Part shown: one piece after another, positions 1 to 11,178 of the stretch | How the letters are laid out: each line of letters begins with the position of its first letter | Position numbering within the stretch: the stretch's first letter is position 1 | Source: Narthecium ossifragum | Lineage: Eukaryota > Streptophyta > Magnoliopsida > Dioscoreales > Nartheciaceae | DNA length: 64,000 nt | NCBI GenBank assembly: GCA_963920575.1 | Contig: OY986970.1 | Location: 4,059,654-4,123,653 of the forward strand | Direction of reading: 5' to 3' | Notes under the pieces: model-generated | Database searches by the model: none | Told to the model about the DNA's origin: nothing | Seen by the model: the letters and a program-made list of their open reading frames with translations, nothing else | Translations under genes and position numbers: made by a program

Positions 1-237
1 AATTTCAGCGTTTCTGGAAACCAGAGATCTATATGTAGAACTCCAAACTTCTCTTACCCACCGGACAATATTCGTCATTCTCTCCACATTCTTATAAAAA
101 TAATAATAGATTGCTTGTGAATAGGTAAGAACTCTTGCCAATTAATCCAGAAAATTTTCAGCGTTTCTGGTAGCCAGAGATCTATATATAACTCTATATA
201 TGTAGAAGAGCCTGCAGCAATATTAGTATTGAAGGAA
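1..237 (+). promoter_or_regulatory. Upstream region of BBE-like gene, with duplicated block and TATA box
   Basis: A block of about 42 bases beginning TTTCAGCGTTTCTGG at position 3 recurs almost unchanged at about 154-194. The second copy runs into a TATA-like string (CTATATATAA, 182-191) about 50 bases before the start codon. The duplication therefore supplies two copies of the proximal promoter, only the second of which abuts the gene. Assignment as promoter is inferred from position and the TATA string. Confidence 0.55.
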
Positions 238-1878
238 ATGGCTCCAACCCATGTGAGCTTATTCTCAAATCTTGTCCTTTCTATCCTTCTTCTCTTCTCT
301 GTCTCAGCGTCAGCCTATCCTCTATCTGATCCAACCCATGTGAGCTTCCTCAGCTGCATCTCCTCCGACGTCCAACCCTCGGGATTCTCTCAACTCCTCT
401 ACGCCGCCAACACCTCCTCCTATTCCTCCCTCTTGCTCTCCACTGCCCAGAACCTCCGGTTTACATCCTCCACCACCCCGAAACCTCTCTTCATCATCTC
501 GCCGGTTAATGAGTTACAAGTCCAAACCACAGTCATGTGTTGCAGAAATCACGGCCTTTTGATCAGAGTTCGAAGCGGTGGGCATGACTACGAAGGCTTG
601 TCCTACCGGTCTGTGGAAAGAAGCACGTTTGTCTTGTTGGACATGGCCAATCTCCGGTCGGTCGACGTTGATGCAAAGCTCGGCACGGCCTGGGTTCAAT
701 CTGGTGCCATTCTCGGAGAAGTTTACTATAAGATCGCCAAGGCAAGCAACAACACATACGGATTCCCTGCTGGCATCTGTCCCACAGTTGGTGTAGGCGG
801 GCACTTTGGTGGAGGTGGCTTCGGCACTATTGTGAGGAAGCATGGCCTCGCCGTCGACCACGTGATCGATGCCAAGCTTATCGACGTCAACGGTAGGCTC
901 TTAGACAGGGAATCCATGGGCGAAGATCTCTTCTGGGCAATTAGAGGAGGGGGAGGTTTAAGCTTTGGCATCATAGTCTCCTGGAAGGTGACTTTGGTGC
1001 CTGTGCCACCTACTGTCACGCTCTTCAGCATCCAAAAGAGCTTGCAACAGGGTGCGCTAGAGCTTCTTCATCGATGGCAATACATTGCACCAAAACTCCG
1101 CGAGGATCTCTTCTTAGAAGCTGTTATAAGCGCCCCGATGAACGGCACCAAGGGAGCTCAAGCCTCGTTCAACGCCATGTTTCTTGGACGGTGTGGTGAG
1201 TTGCTGAAGGCGATGGGTAAGGAATTCCCACAGCTGGGGGCGAATGCAAGTGACTGCAAAGAGATGAGCTGGATTGAGTCAGTGATGCATTACGTCAACT
1301 ATTACTATCCACAACCAGAATACAAAGATGGTCAGCCCCTTGAAAATCTGATGGATAGGAAGATCCAGCCAAAGGTATACAACAAAATCAAGTCGGACTT
1401 TGTGAAGGAGCCAATCGCGTTAAATGGATGGAAAGGGATCTGGAATATGTTCCTGGAAGAGGGAGCCGGTTCCATGTTCATGGACCCATTTGGCGGTAGG
1501 ATGGACGAGATCCCAGAGTCGGCGACGCCATTTCCACACAGGAAGGGAAACTTGTACAACATCCAATACCTTAATATGTGGAATGATGGTGGAGCTAAGA
1601 CATCTGAAGTGCATCTGGGCTGGAGCAGGAGGCTATACAAACATATGGCTCCATATGTTTCGAAGAATCCCAGAGCTGCGTACGTAAACTTCAGGGATCT
1701 CGACCTGGGGATGAACAAGGAGAATGGCACCATAAGCTTATACGTAGAAGCCAAGGGCTGGGGAAGGAAGTACTTCAAGGGTAACTTCAAGAGGCTGGCC
1801 ATGGTGAAGGGCAGGGTTGATCCTGAAAACTATTTCAAGTATGAACAGAGCATTCCACCTCTTATTGCATACATATGA
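238..1878 (+). CDS. Berberine bridge enzyme-like FAD-linked oxidoreductase (intronless, intact)
   Basis: The frame is open for 546 codons from the ATG at 238; the three codons before it are open too but begin with TTG, so 238 is the better start. The protein opens with a hydrophobic signal peptide (LVLSILLLFSVSASA), as in secreted plant BBE-like enzymes. The PCMH-type FAD-binding domain follows, with the His-bearing motif SGGHDYEGLSY (about residue 118) and the Cys-bearing motif ICPTVGVGGHFGGGGFG (about 180), the two residues that bind FAD covalently in this family. The C-terminal BBE domain shows YVNFRDLDLG and GRVDPENYFKYEQSIPPL. Length and lack of introns fit the family. Members oxidise alkaloids, monolignols, carbohydrates or oligosaccharides; substrate cannot be told from sequence. 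A broken paralogue lies at 31.7-33.4 kb on the same strand, so this is probably part of a tandem cluster. Confidence 0.95.
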   Translation: MAPTHVSLFSNLVLSILLLFSVSASAYPLSDPTHVSFLSCISSDVQPSGFSQLLYAANTSSYSSLLLSTAQNLRFTSSTTPKPLFIISPVNELQVQTTVMCCRNHGLLIRVRSGGHDYEGLSYRSVERSTFVLLDMANLRSVDVDAKLGTAWVQSGAILGEVYYKIAKASNNTYGFPAGICPTVGVGGHFGGGGFGTIVRKHGLAVDHVIDAKLIDVNGRLLDRESMGEDLFWAIRGGGGLSFGIIVSWKVTLVPVPPTVTLFSIQKSLQQGALELLHRWQYIAPKLREDLFLEAVISAPMNGTKGAQASFNAMFLGRCGELLKAMGKEFPQLGANASDCKEMSWIESVMHYVNYYYPQPEYKDGQPLENLMDRKIQPKVYNKIKSDFVKEPIALNGWKGIWNMFLEEGAGSMFMDPFGGRMDEIPESATPFPHRKGNLYNIQYLNMWNDGGAKTSEVHLGWSRRLYKHMAPYVSKNPRAAYVNFRDLDLGMNKENGTISLYVEAKGWGRKYFKGNFKRLAMVKGRVDPENYFKYEQSIPPLIAYI

Positions 1879-2742
1879 TGGAAGTGTATCATTGATGATT
1901 GCTCTACAACAGAAGCTTTCATCTTATTGTGGATGTAAAATTTTTAGAGACATGTATTCTCTTATTCATAAAGTCCATGTACTAGAAAAATTATGGTAGA
2001 GATGAATGATGTTAGACCAGAGCTCTTGAGTTCGAACCCAACCACGTGTCTCTCCTATGATTGAATATTCAGGTGTTAGATGTCTTATAATCATTCGAGT
2101 TCATATGTGAGGAGATTCTTAAAAATTGAATAGGAGATTTTTAGAAATTGAATGTCTCATAATCCATATGTGAAAGGATCCATCGAGATTGAATAGGCTT
2201 ATTGATAACCTTGCGATTTTGTTAGGATTCCTCCATGGACTTCCAGACTCCCGATGGTTTCCTACAGTTGACAATTAGCCTTCGGCCCAACATATTAAGG
2301 AAAAAAATAACTCCAAACAAAGGATTTTAGTTTAATTGACTTCACAACTAATGTAGGAGACGTCGCGCCTTCGTTTTCTTTTTGGCCTTCGGTCACTACT
2401 CCTATATACTTTTCTACTCTATATAATAAGGTTTGCTAGCTGCCTAGCTCCAAACAAACATTGTGGTCAAATATATATATAATTTGGAACATTACAATGA
2501 CAAAATCATATGGCGCCAGTGATTTAACATCCGAACAAGAGTATTGGCCATCGCTATGACTTATATTTTTGGCCTTCGTTCAGTACTATTCCTATATACT
2601 TTTCTCCTCTAAGACCTCTTCTTCCTTTCTAATCATCGATCGCACTTCTTCCTTTCTAATGCTCGCTTACGGAGCTACAAATGCATCTACTACACGAGGA
2701 AAATGCCAAATATATAGACGAAACTAAAGTGGTTCTACAAAG
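1879..2742. other. Intergenic DNA downstream of the BBE-like gene, with a SINE-like B box
   Basis: No gene is seen. At 2028-2040 GAGTTCGAACCCA resembles an RNA polymerase III B box and is followed by short degenerate direct repeats (ATTCGAGTTCATATGTGA types, 2095-2180), which suggests a decayed tRNA-derived SINE. A duplicated motif (TTTTGGCCTTCG..CCTATATACTTTTCT) occurs near 2380-2420 and 2570-2605. No clear A box or target-site duplication was found. Confidence 0.35.
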
Positions 2743-3670
2743 TTAGTAGAGGGTAGGGGTGAGCAAAACCGAACCGGATTTTTAGAACCGAACCGAACCG
2801 AACAATTCGGTTCGGTTTTTCGGTAAATTCGGTTCGGTTTGTTTTTTTTTTTGTCAAAAATTCGGTATTCGGTTCGGTTTCGATTTTTATTTTTAAAATT
2901 CGATAAATACCGAAATATCGAAATTTTCAAAATTATATAGCTTATTTCGGTTCGGTTTTATATTATAAGTAAAAAAATTTCGGTATTTCGGTATTTTCGG
3001 TTCGGTTCGGTTTTTTCATGAATTCGTTTCGGTTCGGTTTTTAAATTAGTGTACCGAATTAATTCGGTTCGGTTCGGTTCGGTTTTATGCCCTAATTCGG
3101 TTCGGTTCGGTTTTTAAAATCATGGTAATTCGGTAATTCGGTATTCGGTAATTCGGTTCGGTTTTTACCGAATTCTCAGCCTTAGTAGAGGGTGGGTGAC
3201 CAAAAATGTTCTAGACTATTGATATATAAATTCGATCACTCCTTTTAAATTTAAGTTATAAGAATGTTAGGTGAAGTTACATAGATCATATTATATGTTG
3301 AAATTCCAACCCTCTTATTTAAGTTATAAGAATGTTAGGTGAAGTTATAAAAATGTTCATTCGAGTTCGCACGCAAGAAACGTATTAGACTATAAATTAA
3401 TGCGTGCATAAACGCATTAATTCCTATCAGCTTAAACTCAATGTGAAGCCTTGAGAATGCAATCAAACTTGTAGCCAATTATTTCCGCGCGACAACCTTT
3501 TTAATTGATGACGTGGATGTCAACAAGGCAAGAGAGAGACGTACCGATGGAAGTAGTTGAAACTGATATATAGCTGAAAATCTTGAAAGATACTATAATT
3601 TTATATATATTGCGCCGATTAGGTGCTGTAAGCCTATTATGCTTCACATTCTTTTGATTACTTGAGCAAC
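2690..3670. repeat. Duplicated intergenic block, copy A (contains the TTCGG insertion)
   Basis: Sequence around 2690-2760 and 3182-3480 (AAAATGCCAAATATATA, GGGTGACCA, ATTCCAACCCTCT, GTAGCCAATTATTTC) matches 5240-5545. Its continuation at about 3500-3660 (GACGTGGATGTC, GTAGTTGAAA, TTAGGTGCTGTAAGC) matches 17410-17580. The two halves are contiguous here but about 11.9 kb apart in the second copy. Confidence 0.6.
2755..3181. mobile_element. TTCGG-repeat retroposon-like insertion with 12-bp target duplication
   Basis: The 427-bp insert starts AGGGGTGAGCAAAACCGAACC and ends ACCGAATTCTCAGCC. Nearly all of its interior is variants of TTCGG/CCGAA tracts. It is bounded by a perfect 12-bp direct repeat, TTAGTAGAGGGT (2743-2754 and 3182-3193). 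A related sequence at about 5310 (TTAGTAGAGGATGGGTGACC) has no insert and so resembles the empty site. No coding potential is seen. The mechanism is inferred from the long target duplication. Confidence 0.7.
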
Positions 3671-5239
3671 GGACGAAGCCAAGGACGGAGCAAAGGACGC
3701 GGGAAGCCAACCTTATTGTCATGTTTGATAGTTAACCACATTCTTTAGCAAAGGTCGACGAAGAGAGTGTTAAGGTGGTTACTTGGAACTTGGAAGACTG
3801 GCTCACCCAACTCAATTTTGATCCAAACATATCTTATGGACGGGGAGAATCTTTCATTATTTTTCCCACATTTTTCAAAAACATTTCTTATTCTATCCTC
3901 ATTCTTTGAGGAAAAAAAAATGCGGATAGAATACGAAATCGGGCCTATCTTATCGGTTCGTGTCGGGCTTAGGTTGGGTACCCATATGCCCTCACCAAAC
4001 TCAATCTTGATCGGGCCTAATGTCGGTCGGGTCGGGTCAGATTTGAGCCCTAAAATTTCAAGTAGGCTTCATGGAGAGCCTTATAGCCTTTTATTACGCT
4101 GGATCTCGAGAAGCATTTCATAAACAAAACAATGCATTCCGCGTCATCATGATATTTTTTAAATCAATAAATGACTATCAACCTTATAAGGAGCAATAAC
4201 GGTTATGCATAACCGCCCCCTTATAATGTTGATTTAATTCATACGATTATATCTATTCTATAGTTATAGTATACTAATCTAATACATTAACCTTATATGA
4301 TATCCATACTAATCCATTAATCAAATTCGATTTTTATAACTGAATTATCCATTAATCTGATGGTTACCATGCCAGGTGGCAGGGGTCCCACCTAGTCATT
4401 CATATTAAGCAACCACCTGCCTAGCACTAAAGTCGACCGCCCATTCACAGGATATTTTTGCCATCATACCCCAAAGATCACTTTTAGCATTTCAATCTCA
4501 GTTCACTTGTTTTTTTTTGCAATTTGATACCCCTCAGTCATTGAAATTACCATTCTACCCTCACTTTTGACGATGGTAGCATACATGTCATGTCATGCCA
4601 TATGGGGGACATTAATTACCCCACACGTGACAAGCAACGATTAGCCACGGCGTACAGCGGTGTCAACATTAAATGCATGAGAAAACCTACCGTGCCGACC
4701 GTGCTCACATTAAATGTGCATTTAACTACGCGTAGAAATTTATGCGCATCTTTCACAAACGCGCATAAATAATATACTAACATCACACAAGATGAATTTA
4801 CACGTGTGGTTATCACTATATGCGCGTATAAAATATGCTAATGTCGTACGTAAATAATACTTGCGTTTCTCAAAAGCCAATGGGCATTAATTACCCCACA
4901 CGTGGCAAGCACCGATTATTTAATATGAATAACTTGGTCATATAAGCACACTAGATGGGCCCCCCGTGCCACATGGCACGGATAAAATCTTACTTTATAT
5001 AGTAGACTTGGGAGGGGCCCTGTGCCACATGGCACGGATAACTCCCATGCTCTTCTCTTTCTCTCTCTCCTAACCACCCACTAATCATCACCCTCTATTA
5101 CTCCCTTCCATGTGGCTTCATCTTGATCGTCTGATATATCCGAGTTTAACTTGGATCGGATATCCTTATCCATATGATATGATGCGCTTGATCTTATATA
5201 ATAGATTTAATGCTCATATCACGTCACGTGTATAAAATT
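3671..5239. other. Intergenic DNA without recognisable genes
   Basis: No supported coding sequence. The stretch is AT-rich and holds short repeats such as GTGCCACATGGCACGGATAA (about 4967-4987 and 5022-5042) and two copies of ATTAATTACCCCACACGTG (4611 and 4886). The short open frame near 3767-4123 has no recognisable domain and is probably chance. Confidence 0.4.
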
Positions 5240-5560
5240 TTCTTAGCACGAGAAAAATGCCAAATATATACACGGATTAAATTGGTTCTTCGGGGTAATT
5301 AGTAGAGGATGGGTGACCAACAATGTCCTATATTATTAATATATAAATTCACTCATTTATCAATTTAAGTTCTAGGATGCCCAGTGAAGTTATCATAGAT
5401 CAACTCATATATGTCGAGATTCCAACCCTCTCATTTATGTTCATTCGAGTTCACACGTAAAAGGTCTATTAAACTATAGATGTATAAACCCATATATTTC
5501 AAGTTATTAGCGATCAAACTTGTAGCCAATTATTTCGGGTAAAAAAGTTCCCAACCTTAT
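5240..5560. repeat. Duplicated intergenic block, copy B (left part)
   Basis: This stretch parallels 2690-3480 but lacks the TTCGG insertion. Similarity stops near the GTAGCCAATTATTTCGGG string at about 5530. The remainder of the block resumes at about 17405. Confidence 0.6.
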
Positions 5561-6438
5561 AAATTAAGGCAAAGGGGCGAGTGCTGCCAAATTATAATTT
5601 GGTATAGCTTAAACGCCAAGCGGAGTTTTCTTCATGAGTTCAGTCCCTTAAACACACAAAAGGACTAAAATGCTCCTCCCTTGTTAACCCAGCAACTGAT
5701 CAAAACCCTATTGCGCCTCAACGCTGTCACTGCCCTTCGTCATCGCTTCGACCATCCCCGTCCCACAGAAACACCACCAACCTCCTCGCCATCACCTCCT
5801 CTTCCCTCCTCCAACTCCAAGTCATTCTCCCCCCACGCCATCGAACTCAACAAAGAACCCCACCGTCAACCATCACCTATTCCACCACCTCGCAACTTCT
5901 CGTAGCCCATGAATTCTTTCCAAAAGCCTCTACAAGTCCCCATGAACTTTCCTCGACCCTTTCCTGTCTCGATTGGAGCTTGAATAACTAGATCCCAACT
6001 CCGGCGATCCTTCATCGTGCCAACCACCTCTCTTCAGGCCTCTGCATGCCTTGATCCTTCGATCAGATCTCATAGGGAGACTCGACAGGCCTCAACAACC
6101 CCAACGCCACCAACCTCATCCTCATATGACGTTGTTTCACATTAATTCACTTTTCACTTTCCACTTTTCACCCTTTACACCTCAAATCCGCCGCCTTCGT
6201 CGATGTCCTTGTCAATCAGACACTAGGAATCAATTTTCGAGGTCCCTACGAACCCTTCTGTGCCAGACTTAACCTCCGGTAATCTCCTTCCATCATCGGT
6301 CCATCATCAACAACGCTCAGCTTCAATATTCACTTTCCATCACTTTTCTCTTTCTGCTCTTTATGGCTCAAATCCGTCATCGTTCTCACCGATCAGACAT
6401 TGAGGATCAATTCCCAACCCCTACAAACCCTCATGTGC
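5561..6438. other. CT-rich region of unknown origin with an internal imperfect duplication
   Basis: The plus strand is pyrimidine-rich, like a 5' leader or degenerate coding DNA. About 6160-6265 and 6335-6438 are imperfect copies of each other (CTTTCCA..TTTTC, CTCAAATCCG, CAGACA.TNAGGATCAATT, CTACNAACCCT). Short open frames have no recognisable domain. The CACTA element is inserted at the right end; the interrupted sequence resumes at 17121. Confidence 0.4.
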
Positions 6439-6441
6439 TAG

Positions 6442-6780
6442 CACTACAAGAAAAAACACCTGTAGCGATCAAATATTTACGACCACATCAAACTCGTCAT
6501 AATATATATAGCAATAGCCACCAAAAAAGATTTGGTAGCCATAAAATATAAAAAAGTCATTTATTAGCGACCAATATGTGTGGTCAGAAATAGTAGTTGT
6601 AAAACCTAAACTTTCAGCATATTTGCGACCATATATGTGATCGCTTGGCTGATATATAATAATAGCGACGAGTTATTTGGTCGCAAAAGATGATTTATTA
6701 ATGTATAATTTTCGTGGATAGAATATGCGACCACAGCTTGGTCGCAAAAACATCCAATTTATGTTTTTATATAATATTAA
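6442..6780. repeat. Left subterminal repeat region of the CACTA element
   Basis: Multiple direct and inverted copies of GCGACCA/TGGTCGC variants occur between 6470 and 6755, for example TTTGCGACCATATATGTGATCGC and GCGACCACAGCTTGGTCGC. The same motif fills the right end. In characterised CACTA elements such subterminal repeats bind the transposase; that role here is inferred. Confidence 0.75.
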
Positions 6781-6789
6781 TTCTTGTAG

Positions 6790-7400
6790 GCGGTTTTTTG
6801 CAAATATAGGCCCTAATCCCTTGACTCCTAATCCCGACCTTAACTCCTAATCCCGATCGTCTCCTCCCGAGGAGGGGTCGCGGTCGCCGTCGCGCCCGAC
6901 GAGTGGTCGCCACCGTCGCCATGGTCGGATCTCCGTTTCCCGACGAGTGGTCGCCACCGTCTCATCCTCCTCTCCTATTCCGCGGGGACCTCCTTCCACG
7001 GCGAACCCGACCTTCGCTCGCTACCCACCTCCTATCTCCGTCGTCATCGCCGCGCGACCGTCGCCGAGCCTATCATCCTCGTCGGTGAGCTCTCTCTCTC
7101 TCTCTCTCTTACTCCCCCCTTCGTCTTCTCCAGCGAGCCCGACGGTGGTCGGGTTGTCTGAAGACCAGGGGTGGTTCGATTTCATGCTGGTGGTGGCGGC
7201 TTATGCCCAGCAGAAGGTGGTGATTCCGTTGAAGCTGGTTGGGGACAGGGTTAACTTGGGGGAAGTACGTGGAGAAGCTCCTGCGTGGTGGCGCCATCGC
7301 CGGTGGATTGGTTGGGTCATCTTTGTGAGATCTATATCTAAGGTATTTTGATTCTTTTCCTCCTCCCATCTTGAACAATTACACCATAAAGGCTTCAATC
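6790..7400 (+). other. GC-rich segment inside the CACTA element, possibly a second captured gene piece
   Basis: Base composition jumps from AT-rich to GC-rich with repeated CGTCGCC, GTGGTCGCCACCGTC and a (CT)n tract at 7088-7109. A plus-strand frame from about 7140 to 7350 reads GLSEDQGWFDFMLVVAAYAQ and on to WWRHRRWIGW, ending near 7350. I do not recognise the protein. It could be the first exon or promoter of the captured WD40 gene, or DNA from another gene. Confidence 0.35.
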
Positions 7401-8542
7401 CTTTACATAGAGATGATGAGGAATGTGTGGAGTAGTGATGACAATGCCGATGAGGAATGAGATGTAGGATTTAATGAAGCAGAGGTCATGGAAATGGATG
7501 ATGGATAGTGTAATCTGATTTGAGTTAGAAGTAGTTTCTATCAGAATTTTTACTTTCATAGTTTGTATTAGCATTTTTTCCAGTGTTTCAGTGACTGCTT
7601 TCAAAGGCTTTGATTACCTTGGTTTTGCTGTAAGTGAAGGAGGACTCAACTTTTTAGGGGGCCATTCAGTAGAATCAAACAAAATTTTTCTGAAAGAATT
7701 CTGAACATCCAACCTAGAGAAATTCCCTGCAAAGAATTCTAGCAGGTGATGGCTACATAACGCAAAATAGGATGCTCTTTCTCACTGCAAGTTTTGTTCA
7801 GATCAAAACAGACGCGTCTCGTTCGGAATTATTAGCTAAATGAGTAGTGCTTTGATTGAATGGCCGGAATGCTGTTCAGATTCCTGAGCTGGATGAACTT
7901 GCAGCGTTCGCTTGTCTCGATGAAGTATGAGATTCTGGCTGTATTCATCTACTGATAGAGAGCCACTCTGTAAACTCATCAATTCATGTGAACCTGCTGT
8001 GTCCTGTTCTACACAAGGCCTGAGTACAAACATCTGATAGAGCTTAATAAGTGCTTGAATTCTTGATTTTTTTTTAAGACGAATTTATCGTTGTATATGA
8101 AGGAGAATTTGTTGAGCTGTTGTCTGAGGACCACTCCTATAATTTCTAACATGCTTAGTGGGTCAGGGAGAATTTTCCTTAAGACCATAGTTTTGTTCAT
8201 AGTGAGATGGACAACAAAGAAAGGCTATCATCTCCAGCCAGGTCCAGTATACCTCGTTGCAGCAATTATAAAATCTGTGTGCCATTTGACAGATAGAAAA
8301 CTATGCGATTCGCGCGAGGATCAAATACAGAAGACAATAAGATTCACCCCTCAGGGACTTAAATTCACCTAGAATTTTTGTTGAAGCTATTGCAATCTTG
8401 CCACAACTAGGATTGGTACAGAGGGGTCAAGAAATATAGACAATTTGACTGGAACCTATGTATTCCTTCTTGGGTATGATGCTTGTAAACCTGTTGTAGG
8501 GAAAGGCTATTCTTCATGACCCTTGTTGAAAACTTGTTACAG
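7401..8542. other. CACTA interior, probable captured intronic DNA
   Basis: AT-rich sequence with no clear coding exon. It lies directly upstream of the first recognisable WD40 exon and may include introns or decayed earlier exons of the same captured gene. Confidence 0.35.
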
Positions 8543-9679
8543 GATATGGACATATGACTCTTCAATCCCATCATCCAGAAATGCGACTATATATTGTGGG
8601 GCTGAAATTATGTCCCTTGATTGGGAATGCAGATCTGACCGTTTGGTACGTTGGGGAGATTTTTATGGCGTTCATTACAAATTTCCCTTCCGAGGCTCAA
8701 ATGCTAGATATAATTAAATTTGTATTCTTCTTTCTCTTGACTATAGGTGCTCATATGCACAGCCGATGGAGGAATCAAAGCATGGAATGCGGAAGCTAAG
8801 AGAATTGTCTGTGATTTCAACACGACGACACATTTTCCAAGGTTCTTTTGTTGTCTTTTCCTTAATGCTATAGTGTTTTCCAACCAGACTTTCATCACAT
8901 TTTTCTTGTAAATGTAGTGTATTGGACCTGAAGTGTAGCCCAGTGGAACCGATTTTCGTTTCTGCAGCTGCATCTAAAAGGTATAGGAACATTAAATAGT
9001 GTTTTTTTAGAAGCTTTTAATCTCTGCTGATTTATTGGCTTCGTCCGTGAGATGTAGCTTTCTTTTGATTATTATTCTATTGTTGGTAAGAGCAACAAAA
9101 TGGACATATGTGAGCTGTTATGGGGGATCCTTATTTATATACAGATTCTGGTTTTATTGCATCATCAAATTTATTTCTCTTGCTATTTCAAGACTCTTGA
9201 TATCTATGTGGCAACAGCTGAAATTTTTCACTGAATATGGAACATTTGATGTTGGTGAATTAGTGGAGGAACAGTCATCAATACTAGCTTGGAAATTTTG
9301 ATGAGCACCTTGACAATGGTGTTGTGTTTTTCTTAAGGAATGGCTCGAATAAAATTGACAGATTGGGTTTTGCTTCGTTGACTGTTTGGAATATTAAGAC
9401 ATGGAAGGCAATGGTATGCAAGGATTGCCGTGCCGGACGCGTACCGGCCGTGCCGCCCGGTATGTACCGGACCGGCTGCAAACCGGGGCAAAAAACCCCC
9501 CCAGAATCGGTATCGGGGGGTGCCGGATATGTGCCGGGCGATACATACGGTATCGCCCGGTACGTACACGATACGTACCGTACCGGAGCTGTATCGCCGA
9601 CAGCCACCGACACCCACTTGCCACCGACACCCACTTGATTCTTCCCACTTGCCACCGACAGCTTCACTTCACTGATTTA

Positions 9680-10265
9680 TAGCCGGAGGGGAAGGAGGGA
9701 GGGAAGGAGGGAAGAAATTCCTAAGGAGGGAGGAGAGAAAGAGAGAGGGGAGGAACAGAGGAGCCGAAGGAGGGAGAGGAGGAGAGAAACAGGGGAGCCG
9801 GAAAGAGGAGAGAAAGAGAGGGGAAGGAGGGAAAGAGGAGAAAAAGAGAGAGGAGAGGAGGGAAAGAGGAGGGAAAGAGAGAGGGGAAGAACCGGAGGGG
9901 GGGGGAGCACGAGGGGGAGGCGGAGCCGCGGAGGCGAGGGGGAGCACGAGGCGGAGGGAGGGGCCGGAGGCGGAGGCCGAGGCGGAGGCGAGGGCCGGAG
10001 GCGGAGGCGGAGGAGGAGCCGGCAGTGGAGGAGCCACTCGGGACCGCTCGGGAGAAGAAAGAGAGGAGGAGGCTCTCGGGAGAAAGAAAAAAGAGGCCTC
10101 GGGAGTGGAGCGCCTGGGGAGAAAGAAAAGAGAGAGAGAGGGGAGAGAGAGAGAGAGAGAGAGAGGAAGAAGAGAAAAAAAGAGGAGGGCCTCTGGAGTG
10201 GAGTGTCACCTGGGGAGAAAGAGAAGAGAGAGAGAGCTAGGAGGAGGGAGGAGAGAGAGACGAGG
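9680..10265. repeat. Purine (GGAGAG) low-complexity tract in the hAT element
   Basis: About 585 bp of almost pure purine on the plus strand, built from GGAGG, GAGAGA and GGAGGCGGAGGC variants. Open frames across it on both strands are composition artefacts (Arg/Glu-rich or Pro/Ser-rich) and are not called genes. Confidence 0.8.
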
Positions 10266-10282
10266 TAATTTTTTAATAATCA

Positions 10283-11000
10283 GTAATTAGTAGCTTTTTT
10301 TTTTTAATAATTATTGTTTTTAGCATTGTTTTTTAGCTAATAATGGTAACTTTCTAATAATTAAATGTATCATATGAAATTTTAAAATTTTATGTTAATA
10401 ATCATTTTAGTTATTATATTACTTTCTGATGCTATTTAGTTTTTTTTATGACTTATTCATGTTAATTTTTTAGTTAATTGTTGATGTTACTGATAAGCCT
10501 CATATAATATGTTATTTATTATTATTTTTTATTTAATGATGGTAATTAGTAGCTTTTTTTTAATAATTATTGTTTTTAGCTAATAATGCTAACTTTCTAA
10601 TAATTAAATGTATCATATGAAATTTTAAAATTTTATGTTAATAATCATTTTAGTTATTATATTACTTTCTGATGATGTTTAGTTTTTTTTTATGACTTAT
10701 TCATGTTAATTTGTTCGTTAATTGCTGATGTTACTGATAAGCCTCATATAATATATTATTTATTATTATTTATTATTTAATGATGGTAATTAGTAGCTTT
10801 TTTATTTAATAATTATTGTTTTTAGCATTGTTTTTTAGCTAATAATGGTAACTTTCTAATAATTAAATGTATCATATGAAATTTTATGTTAATAATCATT
10901 TTAGTTATTATATTACTTTCTGATGATGTTTAGTTTTTTTTTATGACTTATTCATGTTAATTTTTTCGTTAATTGCTGATGTTACTTTCTATGTTAATTA
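10283..11000. repeat. AT-rich tandem repeat, about three copies of a 250-bp unit
   Basis: Units begin with TAATTAGTAGCTTTTTT at about 10283, 10534 and 10787. They share TAATAATTATTGTTTTTAGC, AACTTTCTAATAATTAAATG and ATTACTTTCTGATG. Copies differ by small indels. The repeat lies between the GA-rich tract and the transposase gene. Confidence 0.75.
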
Positions 11001-11178
11001 CTTACGATAATTTTCATATTAATTGATATATGTTGTATTTTACATCAAAATTAATTAAAATTGGTGGACAAATGAGAAAACTAGTATTTGTCCATATTTG
11101 AAGGTGTTAAAAAGAAGTTTGAAAATTTTCATGAATTTCCTGTTGGAATGCGCTCTGTTTTTTAAGGTGTTATTGGAG

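Noticed and set aside
7140..7350. A genuine gene start inside the CACTA element (SEDQGWFDFMLVVAAYAQ...).
   Set aside because: No family recognised and no clear splice link to the WD40 exons; recorded only as a possible captured piece.
9680..10290. Several long open frames on both strands in the GA-rich tract.
   Set aside because: They consist only of Arg/Glu/Gly or Pro/Ser/Leu from purine/pyrimidine repeats, with no domain or codon structure.
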